This document shows positions 36,599 through 49,044 of a stretch of 64,000 bases of DNA, in pieces. The notes under the pieces were generated by a model. That model worked only from the letters and a program-made list of their open reading frames with translations. It had not been told where the DNA came from and searched no databases. The stretch is from Ustulina deusta (taxonomy: Eukaryota > Ascomycota > Sordariomycetes > Xylariales > Xylariaceae). The DNA is taken from positions 434,001-498,000 of the forward strand of contig JAJNNX010000019.1 of assembly GCA_023159155.1 (NCBI GenBank). Direction: 5' to 3'. Within the stretch, counting starts at the first letter, position 1. Each line of letters opens with the position of its first letter. The position numbers were made by a program, and so were the translations under genes.

Positions 36599-37253
36599 AG
36601 GAACATGGGGGGATGCATGGGGGGATGCGGGGGAGATACTGGGGAGATACCGGGGAGATATGGGCGTTCGATAAATGAATCTCATTATAGACCGAACTGC
36701 AGCTAACGGTGAATTGAAAAGTGGTCTCAATGACCTCCGGCCGAAGAAAATATACCCTGCCCTTGATATGTATGACAGATTTGAACCGGCCACGGTCGTA
36801 ATATGCAAGATAAGAAGCAAATGGACCAATGTATCCTCTTCGGGATACCCATGCAATGTCGATCTATACCACAATTGAAAGAGAGGCTGGTATTGGGCGA
36901 AAGCAATACATGATGCAGGAACCAGGTTAGAGGTGGTTACAGTAGACGAAAAATGACGTGGTAATAATATATCTTTGCTTGGTACTGGAGGGTATCGGCT
37001 GGCACATTGCGGAGCTGCTTTCCGGCCAGTTGAGTTTATCCTGATCCATTCTTCAGCGTGCCGCAAGAAACGCCACCATGGCAATACTAGTAGCTCTGTT
37101 CAAGAACCCAAGAATTGCTAAGTCCTTCTCCCCTCCGTTATTTCATTTTTCCTTTGTAGGGTTAATAATTGTTCTTACTCGGATCAAAAATTCTCCTTGG
37201 GCCCGACATTGCATAGAACTGCAGTCCACAAGTTATTAGTCACCTCTCCCAAG
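36599..37253. other. intergenic region between hydrolase and ABC transporter genes
   Basis: Starts with a G-rich minisatellite directly after the hydrolase stop codon. The rest is the presumed ABC promoter. No gene seen. Confidence 0.5.
36603..36663. repeat. two adjacent G-rich minisatellites in the hydrolase 3' UTR
   Basis: Two copies of a GGGGGGATGC-like unit run into about three copies of GGGGAGATAC. They begin five bases after the stop codon. Confidence 0.8.
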
Positions 37254-40200
37254 ATGGAGGCAGGTTTAGCCGGCAACCAAGACGAGACGTCGCAACCCCA
37301 ACAGCCACAGCAGACCTGCTTGGAAGCTCCACCGGGCTTGCCCCAGGGTGAAGAATATCACGGAAATAGCCGGTTACAAGGCGTTTCATCAGTCTCCTTA
37401 CCTGATGCTGTGCCAGCTGTAACGCAACCATCGCCGGTACTTGGCGGAGAAAATGATTCTAGTGCCAACCTTCTGAGGGCTTCGGCACCCTTTGCGAGGA
37501 GCACACCATTGGCCTCGAGACCGTCTCTATTGTCTCTAGATGGAGCTGACGACACTCCCAACAACACCGAGCCTCGTCGCACAATATCTGTGAAGCCGTC
37601 ATTAGTCTCCCTACCTGAATCTCCAGAAGTTTCGAACGGGACAGGACTATCACCTGTCCAGTCGCCAACTATCGTGCCCAATGTGGCACCAGTGTCACCA
37701 GCAACAGCTACTGTACCCCTAGCTCCAGCACATGATCCGGGAAAGTGGCAGAGCAGAATCCGAGGTTTTAAAAGGTCTCTGGGGGATTTCTTGGTAAGAT
37801 CCTGTCCTCAGCTAATATTACGCGCGCTCACTATTTCACGAGAGGATCTTCTCCTATTCAACATGGAAAGACCGTTGGTTTCTGTGTCTCTCTATTGCAG
37901 CGGCGCTTGGCGCCGGCGCCGCATTCCCTATCATGACCATCATCTTCGGTAAGTGCGAGTTCTTATACTATGTGCTGGCAATGTTGACTGTATAGGGCAA
38001 TTGATCGGAAGAATCGCGTCGGTGCGAGGAACTACTATCCAACAGGCCCAGGGTGAATACCGTCATCTCATCAGCGAATATGTGTAAGTGTCAAGTCGTA
38101 TCCGACAGTGGCTTGGCTAATCTGGCTTCTTAGGCTTTACTTAGTGTACCTCTTCATCGCAAGATTTGTACTGGGATATATCGCTACTGTGAGTGTGCTA
38201 CACTCCCCATACGAATATGTCGACTCATGAATCGCAGCTAGGATTTCGCATGTTGAGCCTTCGTATATCTTCGTCGTTGCGCTTGGCATACGTCAAGGCG
38301 CTCCTGGAACTACCTGTCTCTCTACTTGATACCCAACCTCCCGGCCAGATTGCAGCTATCATTACAGCAACCGCAAACACACTGCAGATAGGCATATCTG
38401 AGAAACTAGCTATAGTCATTCAGACCCTTTCATCGGTCATTACCGCTCTGATAGTAGCTTACACTCATAGTTGGAAATTAAGTCTAGTGACTAGCAGTGG
38501 CCTCCTCCTCATTACGATCTGCTACTGCATCACCATTCCGTTTTTGGTGAGGAATATGAAGCAAGTAGAAGATGCAAACATCAAGGCTTCCGCAATAGCA
38601 AGCGAAGCATTCACATCAATAAGGATGGTAGCCGCCTTCGGTGCGGAAAGGAAGATGATAGAGAAATACAGAGAATGGGTAGACGAAGCTAACCGAAGGG
38701 GTCTCCGATTATCGGGGATTATTGCTGTTCAGCAAGCGACGAGTATGTAATTTTCAGTGTATAACTTGGTATGATACTAATCATATGAAACAGTCTATTT
38801 TAGCGTCTACTCGTAGGTAAATTTGCACAGTTCTTGAAGGGTGTTGAGCGCTGACTTTGAGCTAGGACATTTGCATTGGCATTCTGGTTTGCTGTAACGC
38901 TACTGAATAACTATGAAATCGAGAACGTGGGAACCACGATCATGTGAGTAACCTAATTGTGAAAGGCTACTGTTACTGATATCCTTATAGCGTCTTGATG
39001 TGTGTCATGATACTCGCAATAGGTGTCGGGGGCATCGCTGCGCCAATATCAGCTGCGGCTCAAGCAGCTGGGGCAGCTAGAATCCTTTTCAATGGCATTG
39101 ATGCCCCAAGACCAGTTACCACTGGCCTTAAGCACCCAGAGGCATCTGCTACAGGTGACATTGTTTTATGGAATGTCAACTTCACCTACCCGACACGACC
39201 GAGCCTCAAGGTTCTCGATGATTTGAATTTGATAATCCCGGCCGGTAAGGTGACAGCTATCGTTGGGCCATCAGGTTCCGGGAAGAGTACTATAGTTGCC
39301 CTGATTCAACGTTGGTACGAGATGGACGGGGACATGGGGGATAAAAAGCTGGTAAGCGTTGTCGGGGTGGTTGGTACAGATCACACTAATATTAGACCAG
39401 ATCCTATATTTCCGCAATGGGTCTGTCACAATTGGTGGCCATAAGCTTACTGACCTTGATCTGAAGTGGTGGAGATCTCAGATTGGTCTTGTGCAACAAG
39501 AACCATTCCTTTTCAATCAAACAATCTTCGAGAACGTGTCATCTGGGTTGGTGGGAACCCAATGGGAAAATGCCGAGGACACTGTCAAGAGAGAGCTGGT
39601 CCAAGTTGCCTGTAAAGAAGCTTATGCAGATGAGTTCATCTCTAGGCTACCAGAAGTAAATGAACGCCCTCTTGATCAATCTAACACACAGACTGACCTT
39701 GTTCAAGGGATACGAAACTCACGTCGGAGACGCTGGTATCAAGCTAAGTGGTGGCCAACGTCAACGTCTTGCAATCGCGAGGGCAATTATCAAACAGCCC
39801 AAGATTTTAATTCTAGATGAAGCGACGAGCTCAATCGACGTTCGCGGTGAGAAGGTTGTGCAAGCTGCGCTTGACAGAGTTTCCAAAAATCGCACAACAC
39901 TAATGATCGCTCATCGGTTGGCGACGGTCAAGAAAGCGGATAACATTGTCGTGCTTGCGAAGGGGAAGGTAGTCCAATGGGGGAACCATGATAGCCTCAT
40001 GGCAGCTGTTGGGGGCCCATATTGGTTACTGACTCAATCGCAAGAACTGAAGATGGGCGAAGACAGTCATGGCGACGATATATCAGAAGTCACTGAGGAG
40101 GACAAACGAACAATGGACTTGATGACGCTAGACAAGAGCAATGCCAATGAAGTCGAGGGCGACGGAAGTGCCGCCGAGGAGGCTGCTTGGAGATATAGAG

Positions 40201-42481
40201 GTATTTTTCGAAGCTTCGGTACTCTACTCCTAGAGCAGAAGCAAAATTGGCCTTGGTATATGGTAATGCTGTATGGGGCACTCATTGCTGGGGGTAAGTT
40301 TGTTGATTCCCGCTTACAACACTTTTTACTAAAGAATCATGAAGCTAGTACGCCTGTACAGGCTTACATCTTCGCGAATCTTATTGCTTCATTCGCGTTT
40401 TGGGGAGAACTCCTGAGAGAAATAACCAACTATTGGTGTCTTATGTTTGTCGTATTGGCTTCTGCTGCCGCCGTCGGCTACTTTTGCCTCGGCTTTGCAT
40501 CTACGAGAGTCGCATTTGTAAGTACCCAGAGCTTTTGGAGGACCTTTCTAACCGTCTATAGCACATAACGTCTGCCTATCGTCTAGAATACTTCCAGAAT
40601 ATCGTCTCAAAGACGGTAGCATGGTTTGACGGCGACGGTCGTTCTGTCGGAGCCCTAACAGGACTCGTGGCCACTGATCCCACACAGCTGCAGCAGCTGC
40701 TCGGAACGAATATCACATTCACAATAATCTCGATCTTGAGTGTTATAGGATGTTTAGTCATCTCATTCTACTTTGGCTGGAAGCTCACACTAGTAGCGTT
40801 TTCCTCCGCGATGCCGCTCGCTCTCGGCGCCGGGTTCTATCGGATCCGGGTGGAAAAGCGATTTGAGACGATGAATCTCAAAGTTTTCGCCGAAAGCGCT
40901 AAATTTGCGACTGAATCGGTGGGTGCCATTCGAACTGTGACAGCTCTAACCCTAGAAGATACAATCTGCCAACGATATGAAGAGTTGCTGCAGAATCATG
41001 TTAAGGAGGCCTTTAGACAGGCGCGGTTTGCCACGTTGATTTTTGCAGCTAGTGACAGCCTCCCCCTACTCGCTATGGCATTCGTTCTATGGTGAGCTAT
41101 CCTCCGTTCTCTATAGTAGTCGACGCTAATGCACAGACAGGTATGGCGGAACACTTCTCATCAGCGGAGAGTACATGACCTTCAATTATTGTGAGTTGAT
41201 TTCTATCGATATTAAACCGACTGTTGCTGACTATGGTCTAGTGGTTGTATATATAGCGGTTGTGCAGGTGAGTATGCCAATGGAAGATCTTTCAGAATTT
41301 GAATGTAACTGTCATAAAGGGTGCTATAGGGGCCGGCCAATGGCTTAGCTTTGCTCCTAGTGAGTTGTTTCACGCCAAATTCAAGATGTGCTACTAACAG
41401 GTTGGAAGATATTGCAGAGGCTGCCGCCGCTGCGAACAGAATCCAAGCGATGAGGGTGCCGGATCGACCTGAAGGCCCTGGCGCTGCATTGAACTTCAGT
41501 ACCGTTGATGATGCTGATAGGGGTGTCAGAGTTGAGTTACAAGATGTTGGGTTCAAGTATCCTACAAGAAATGTCCCCGTGCTCAATGGCTTGAATATAA
41601 CTGTAAGTGCCGAATCACCACCGCACTTGCAGTGATATTGACAATTACAGATTGAAAAGGGCCAATTTGCTGCCATTGTTGGCCCTTCAGGTAGGTCTAA
41701 TCTGCTAAAGTCACGATGAAGTATATTGATATCTCTCCCAGGTTGTGGAAAGACTAGCATCATATCACTTCTGGAAAGGTAAACCAATATGACCTTATAA
41801 TCAGAGTCTCTAAAAAGTCAAGTATACTAAAACATTGCAGGTTCTATCAAATCAATTCTGGTCAGATCACATTCGATGGCACCGACATCTATAGCGTTGA
41901 CCTTGCCGATTATCGTAAAGCTATATCTCTGGTAGCTCAAGAGCCATCTCTATTCGATGGAACAATCCGCGAAAACATTGTTCTAGGAGTGGATGCTGAT
42001 ACGATCACGGACGATACCTTACACCAGGTCTGTCGGGACGCCGGGATTCACGACTTCATCATTTCACTGCCAGATGGCTACAGCACTAAGGTTGGCATCA
42101 AAGGCATACTGCTATCTGGTGGTCAAAGGCAACGAGTTTCCATTGCGAGGGCGCTTATCCGCAACCCCCACCTCCTATTATTAGATGAAGCGACCTCAAA
42201 TCTAGATTCGGAAACGGAGAAAATGGTTCAAGCCGTATTCGAACAGACGAAGAAGAGCCGAACTATGATTGTGGTCGCTCATCGGCTCGCCACCATCCAA
42301 AATGCCGACGTAATCTTCGTTCTAGGAGATGGCCAGGTCCTTGAGACGGGCACGCACCTTTCATTGCTCCAAAAGCGAGGTGTCTACTATAGTATGGTAA
42401 GTTGTCGTCCCCTAACGCTTACCATCCCAATATGCATTCTTATCAATGGAGTAGTGTCAGGCACAGGCCCTAGATAGATAA
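37254..42481 (+). CDS. Full ABC transporter, ABCB/MDR type (TMD-NBD-TMD-NBD)
   Basis: ATP-driven efflux pump, probably plasma-membrane. I assemble 20 exons: 37254-37793, 37843-37948, 37996-38083, 38134-38188, 38238-38742, 38794-38812, 38866-38943, 38991-39351, 39401-39655, 39708-40293, 40345-40517, 40562-41091, 41141-41190, 41242-41267, 41320-41359, 41409-41602, 41651-41690, 41742-41778, 41841-42396 and 42455-42481, giving 1,421 aa with every phase consistent. The ~175-residue N-terminus is Pro/Ser-rich. NBD1 has Walker [10 protein letters not shown] (~553), signature LSGGQRQR and Walker [14 protein letters not shown]2 has GPSGCGKTS (~1212), [10 protein letters not shown] and [10 protein letters not shown]. 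Both sites look active. Position beside the PKS suggests product export or self-protection (inference). Confidence 0.93.
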
Positions 42482-43286
42482 TTCTCATATCGCTTTGGCT
42501 TTGGGCTTCATTAGATCGAGGTCGTTCCAAGTATTCGGGTAGTAATATATTGAGATGATAGATAGCGGTTCGCGGCCCCTAAATGGAAATTGAATACTCC
42601 ACAAGGTTCTATACAAATCTGAGCACGTAAGACGTAACCTGGCAGTTGTACCTGCATGAATCTAGGGAGACACGATATGTGAGGTTGGTAATGAAACCAC
42701 ATAAGTAACCCCCGCGTCACTGGTTAAATAGACATGTTGTTTTCACTTGTGCCTCCTCCAGTCTTGCGTGGAGTCAGTGGGGGTCCAGGATAAATACATT
42801 CGGCGCGTTTATTCTCCCGCTTCCGCCAGTCCTGCCCGTGCAACTAGGATTGAGCTATATACCTGTCGGTATCAGAAATCCCCACACCAGTCTAGACTCA
42901 TAATCGAGGACGTACGTAATCTCACGTCTCGTCGGGCCGTTATTGACGACGGGATATGCCGCTTGATAAGAACGCTCAGGGGGCGCAATCATGCGTCAGA
43001 TTACAACTTTCCACGATCCCGCTATAATAGTAGAGAGAATGCTGTCATTATTCGGGGAGGTTTTGCGATGCAATCCGGAACCGAAGGAATGATTTCCCTC
43101 TTGACCGCCGTGCTGCCAAATCGGGCATTTGTGTATACATTCTCCTGCAACCGCATTAACGGTCCGGGATACTTGCCAAACACTGAAGATAAGTGTAGAT
43201 TGCGAATTGGGATTTGAGTTTCCTTCTCAGGGCATCCGGAGAAAGAGAGACGGATGGAAGTGCCATTGGCTTCCGATAGCCCCTGT
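42482..43286. other. convergent intergenic region
   Basis: 3' flanks of the ABC transporter and HET-domain genes. Short frames here lack supporting features. Confidence 0.5.
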
Positions 43287-46266
43287 TCATGAGATACGAA
43301 TGAGTTCTTCATCCGTACTCCTTATCATCTCCCCACACATGACGCCTTCTACCCAAGCCTCGCCGACTAGCTCATAGCCGATATTATCGGACTGATCGTG
43401 GCGTTCCCTTACGAGGAATGGGGTCTGAGAACCAAACGGGATGATCACGGAGTCACCGACCTTCGCTAAAGGCGGCACTACACATAAGCGACCAGAAGCC
43501 GTAATGGCAATCCGTCTTCCAAAACATGCTTCTACGAGGCTATATTGATAGGTGGTTTCTGTCCCGTCAGCTGTCAAGCCCGGGCCGTCGCCCAGTGCAC
43601 CCTCTTTGAGGCGCTGGCTGTAGTGAGAACGGTCTCTCGAACTGGCCATGAGGTCTAAATTCAGTATCCAAGGTTGGAACACCTCCTTAAACTTCACGTC
43701 CGCAGGCCTTCGCTCGACTCGCCCAGTGATCAGCGCCCACCATAGCCTTTCGGAGGTTCTCTGATCGGGCAGACTGGATGAGCTGGGGTGCTTTTCACAG
43801 AGGTCCATGGCGGCGTGCACAAATTCGTGTAGTATCGGGAGGACCTTGAATACGTCAACCAACTCCAGATTGTGAAGTCCCCAATCCAATGGGCCAGCTT
43901 CGCTGATATCGAGCACTTGATCGATCGTAATGGCCTTGACAATGAGGGAGTTGGTCTCATAGTCGAGCTCTACGTCTTGAGGAAGATCACCGGATGCTTT
44001 GAAACTGGCTTCTGGAAACACGATATTTGAGTACGGATAGCATACGCGTTCCTCGCTAAAATCGGGGACCCAGGATGGCATTTTTCTGGGCCTCCCGGAA
44101 AACCCAGTCCCCGCCAGAGCTAGGATATGAATGGTCCGGCGATCTTGAGGAAGCGAGAAAATTGCTCGCGCAGTGTTCTGGAAAACCTGCTCGACGGGCA
44201 GACTGTAATTTGGCGTAGTAAGAGCCGCGTCGCCGGCGTTCCTCGCGATTCCTATCAGCCCAAACACCTTATCGCGAGGATCTGCGGATCGGAAATTGGA
44301 CGTGATAAAAAGAAGATTCTCTAGGTCAATCGCGTGGGTCAAATTGCCAGCTGCGTCAGTCCATGCTTCGGATTCCGGGCGTAGGATGGTCATGACGGTA
44401 ACGTTCTCGAAAGTCTGGCTAGTTCGCCATGTGCGTCTTTCTTTGTCAGCGCTGCCGCTTAATAGGTGTCTTCGGTTCGATTCTAAAGTGACGATAGTCA
44501 GTGGATTCGTCTCATTCATATTTCCCCCCAAAAAGAAAACCAGAATATTATATCACATACGAAAGCACCATTCAACAACCCTGTGGAAGTAAAGGGTTAG
44601 CTTTTGGCGAACTGAACAAAGCCGAGTAATGTAGCAAGAATATAAAGGGTACAACAAGCCCGAATCCGGCGGTGGGAAGGGAGACATACGAGGCAAATAC
44701 CATCCACGGGATATATGTTCCCGCAATATAAAGCTCGGGTTTCTGTCCCACGGCAACTTCTTGGATAACCCAAGCGCGATTGAAGTACTCATTGCTGAAT
44801 AAATCAGCCATGGCTCTCCATCGCGGTGACCTTGCTTCATCAGACAACCAGTCCATATTATCCGTGTTGTATTGATAACCTAGCGACCACTACCCGATCG
44901 CGAGTCAGTCGGTGTCTAGGAAGTGGAACGACATTTTCGCGCAACAAAAACAAATGCCTCTCAACAGTACTCACAAGTTCATTGACCAGAGACCCAGCGA
45001 GTCGAGACCGCCAATCACCACCCGGGTATACGATGACGCGTGAGGCTCGGTGATAAATGTCGCGCATCAACTGCACTTGTTCACTCTTTTCCTGTAAGTC
45101 TTCTTGATTAATACAGATTGCATCAATCCAGAGAATTCGCTTTCTCCACACGGAGCGGCGCGCAAGGAGCAGGTTGAAAGCCGCCTTCGTGACTGGGAAG
45201 CGACATCCATCAACAAGAATTTCTTCCGTTAACTCCGAAGAGCCCCAACGGTATGATACGGCTTCATAATCCGGGGGCGGGTAGATCGGCTGATGGACCA
45301 TCTCGGCTTGTACGACGCTAGGATAGAATGGCGATTTTCTTAAGATAAGAAGTCTGATCTCGCCCACATTTAGAGGCTGATACTGATACGGCGGCAGGGT
45401 CGCACGTTCGGGAAGACCTTGTTGGTACGAGGACCACTTGTGCTGAAGATACCGGGGTAGTCGCTCTACGGCCTGCGCTTCCACGTAGTCGAACATATCC
45501 CAAGCCTTAGAAACGAACATAAAAACGAAAAGCCGCGCTCGATAATAAGTGCGAGTCAGGGGTAGCTGTTCTCGAAAGTAATACAGCGGGACGCTGATGC
45601 ATAGTAAAGGTATTCCTAATCCGATGAAGGACCGTTTCACTAGCCTCCAGACCAAGGCACGATGCGTCAGGGAATATGATGAGATAAGAAAACTAAAGGC
45701 GGCGTCAAGGAAGGCGTCGTGGATTTTGTTGGTGGCATCTCTCGGACCGTCGTTCTGCATTGTAATCCATGACCAGAGGAGAAGATTTGCGCCGTGGCCA
45801 GTAACACCATGGTATATCACTTGGGTGTCGCGTGTCAGTCGCTCATCTGCGTGTAATAGCGCGAACAATGGAATTTATGTTCTGTGCTAATGCGACACGA
45901 GGAAAGCCGAGAAATCACATACTGATAAGCCGGCGATTCGGAGCCCAGACTAAATATGCTATGCACATGCTTAGCCAGGCGCCGAACATCGGGAGACTAT
46001 GACACAGAGAGTCAGTGATTGATTCATTTTCTAAGCATCTTGTGACAAGAAACCGCCTAAGTATTTCCACTTTTCACAGAGTCCGAAATTGGGAGTACAC
46101 CGGCGTTATAAAACTCGACCACTCACCGAATCTGCCACGAAGTTTTTGAAGCGACAAGGCTATTATCCGAGCGTCGTGCTCGGAGCAGGTGGTGAAATAC
46201 CACATAAGCGGATTTGCACCATGATGGCAGAACCCAGTCAAAAAATAAGGTCAAAGATGCGATCAT
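43287..46266 (-). CDS. HET-domain protein with N-terminal membrane region
   Basis: Minus-strand exons are 46266-46127, 45996-45923, 45846-44975, 44889-44690, 44580-44561 (20 nt) and 44482-43287, all GT-AG and in phase, giving 833 aa. The HET domain spans ~264-430: DYEAVSYRWGSSE, then ILWIDAICINQEDLQEKSEQ, then WVIQEV. HET domains occur in fungal vegetative-incompatibility (nonself-recognition) proteins whose activation causes localised cell death. Before it lie hydrophobic stretches (MIASLTLFFDWVLPSW, MFGAWLSMCIAYLVW, FIGLGIPLLCISVPLYYF) that suggest membrane anchoring. The residues after 440 show no recognised domain. The 5' end is the weak point: an extra upstream exon is possible, because the frame is open before 46266 but lacks another ATG. 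A role in metabolite production is not evident. Confidence 0.85.
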
Positions 46267-49044
46267 GATGCCATTGGCGAAGGCGCCGAGCCGTTGGCCC
46301 AGCAAAGTAGCACCGCCTGTCCAATGATACAAAAGTCAACAATTGCAACATACTGAGCGAAATACACGGTGGCTTGGGTGAGCATGCAGAAGCGATAAGA
46401 ATGATTTTTTCTGAAATTCCATTACAGTGCCAACACAATAGTTACCCAAAAAGAAAACGAAAAATGTAACATACGGTGGTTGAGATTTTCCATTTTTGGA
46501 GTTGTCTTCACAAACAAACCATCTCTCGAAGCGGATGTGGACAGGAATGCGGGGAAAGGTACGGCAGATAATGGGTGTGTGTAGATATCACCCAGTCATC
46601 AACTGTGCGTCGTGGGTGGTGCTAACTACACTCTACGAAATTCACATGAGACCGAGTATACTTGCAGCTAGTTCAGCGTGGCGATGCTGCACTGTCGAAG
46701 GAAGACATTTGGAATAGGGCGCTTCTTAGCCGGAGGGGTTTTTAATTGATGGGGGGCCTGAAATCATCGCCGAAGATACAGCTATAATTGATGTGGAAAA
46801 AAGTCACGCGAGTAGCAGTCGAATGACTTCCTCTATCGATTACTGAGTATCTCATCAAATACGAACTTTCGCCAACATCACATTACTATAGAATAAGGAG
46901 ACATGACTAACATGTTTTCGTACACTGACCTTGTCTCATCTGATAGTATAAATAGTATTGTACCTTAGCTCGAGAGAGCTTGTGGAGTGGGGGATGGAAC
47001 TCATAGGCCCTGTAAAGTAAAGCACCCATGTCCTTCGGGACCCATAGCAAAAAGACAATCCACTATGGCTCAAGCTCACAAGCCAATCAGCCCCAGATCC
47101 GGGCCTCAGCTGATGGAAGCCCCTCGCATTCACCTCCACTAATTTAGGCTTCCTGATCGCCAAGCCCAATCTCAGTACTTAGTCTTATCATCCACTGAAC
47201 TCTTGTCAGAATTAAGCGGTTGCTTGAGCATCTTTTTATATTTACGTGCTTTATATTAACGTGAATTTCTTTTTTCTTTTCTCTTTTGCCGTTCCAATTA
47301 AGACACCCTACTTTCCTACCCCCAACGCTTTAAATAAGCTGTTGCTTAACAGAGCTGGCTATTGGGTCCCTTCCCTCCTCACCCAAGGGAGCGAGTGACC
47401 GGCGCAAAGTAGGTTGCTCGCGCACGGCTAGTGGTGGGGAGGGCGGATATATTGGTCTCCGTATGACGAAGCGGGTGTCTTATATATATCGCCGAGAACC
47501 GCCGGCCTCCCTTGCATATCTGCCATGAAGGTCGCAGTGTATGCACAGCTATAGCATCAGGAATCACAGGAGAGGAACTAACCATTTGGCAAAATAGACA
47601 GGGTTCCGAAAGCTTAGGATATCCTGCCGCGACTGTGATGGCTTTAGCTGGACTGTTTAATGCTAAAACAATCGCGGAGAATTAATTCTAAACAAAAGAC
47701 CGTGTAGGGCTAAGGATATCCCTAAAATGGAAAGCTTTGCCGGCGAACCTCTCCATTGGTACGCTGTAAATCAAAGTGCAAAGCACTTCAATTTAATTTT
47801 TTTCTTTTCTCTACCTATACCAGGGAGAAACCCCCTGGGACCCCCTTTGCCTGCGGCGCCGCTTTGCGGCGCTACTAGAGTCCTAGTCAGACCCCGCCAG
47901 CCGAAACTTCGACCTCCCTTTAAGGCTTCGAACCGCTATTCAGAAGGATTCCAGGCAAAGGCTGCGTAAGCCACAAATGTAGATTTAGAGTTGTAGGTGA
48001 GTTGCTTAGCATACATAAGCCAATCAGAGAGCCAGGATTTTAGATTTAACCAATCAGAAGCTAGAGAACAAATATAAAGTTTTCGATCGACCAGATATTA
48101 ACATGAAGCTTTGCAAAAGCAACGAGGAGGCTTGCAAAGCTTTCCAATAAACAGCAGTTGTAATAATAGACGTATTATATACATATATAATATATCAAAC
48201 AACAACAAAAATAAACTGAAGCACATGCTACTAAAAACGAGTGTGTATTGTATGCATGCCTATTCGCACCCCTGAATATAGCCGTAAATTGCCTGTATAG
48301 CCACATTTGCAGCTGCGGACAGCTGCCAGCGGCCCGCTAGCACTAGCCCTGCTGTAATATATATTTAATTCTAAACTAAGAAGTCTGTTATTTTCCTTCA
48401 GGTCTTATTAGATCGACTTGTGATGTGGTTTAGAATAAGATCTGCGCCATAAGCAGCCACGACCTCCCAACTCTAACCAAGGGTAGGATTCGGAATACCA
48501 TAGCTTTCACACCTTCCGAGGCGCAGATGCGGGGTAAGAGGCGGCCGGAATATCCCATTTATATGGCTATGTATGACTAATCTACCTAACTAATTGAAAA
48601 TAAATATATATAGTAAGTATGTAGTGTTATATGTTGCATTAAAAAACAAGTCTAGGTATAGCTGGATGAGGTCGTACTTCTATAATATATGGTAGATGCG
48701 TGTGCGTAGTACCCAGCCATCTTCTTTACCTGCCCCCCAATTTCTATAGGTGAGGCAGTGTATCTTGAATGCCGGCGAGGTGAACGAAGAACGAAGTCGC
48801 GTTCACGAATGCGCCCAATGCGCAGATACTGATTTCTCGCTCACAGGTGACACTCTATGAGTGCCTTCGTTATTTGTCGTAAGTGATCATGATCTGGTTA
48901 TCTCTATTTATGTGTATGCATAAGCTTCCGAGAATTGATTGCTTACTGCTCTATTGTAATATGGTGATAGGCTATCTCCTGGTGATAATCCCCTCGGTTC
49001 TAAGCCTTGGGCCATGTTGGTTCGTATCGGTACCGTGGTGGCAC
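46267..49044. other. long AT-rich gene-free region
   Basis: 2.8 kb with no convincing gene. The left part is the HET upstream region. From ~47,600 to 48,700 the sequence is strongly AT-rich, with CCAAT and TATA-like strings, short inverted repeats around AGGATATCC near 47617 and 47713, and a GC-rich hairpin patch at 47819-47872. It has the look of old transposon debris, but I could not assign a family. Confidence 0.45.
47819..47872. repeat. GC-rich hairpin patch
   Basis: CCAGGG and CCCTGG flank a short loop at 47819-47838. A perfect 7-bp stem (GCGCCGC, TTT loop, GCGGCGC) lies at 47856-47872. The surrounding DNA is AT-rich. Confidence 0.6.

Noticed and set aside
42747..43217. 156-codon plus-strand frame between the ABC and HET genes
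   Set aside because: Residue composition is not protein-like, with no motif and no conserved context.
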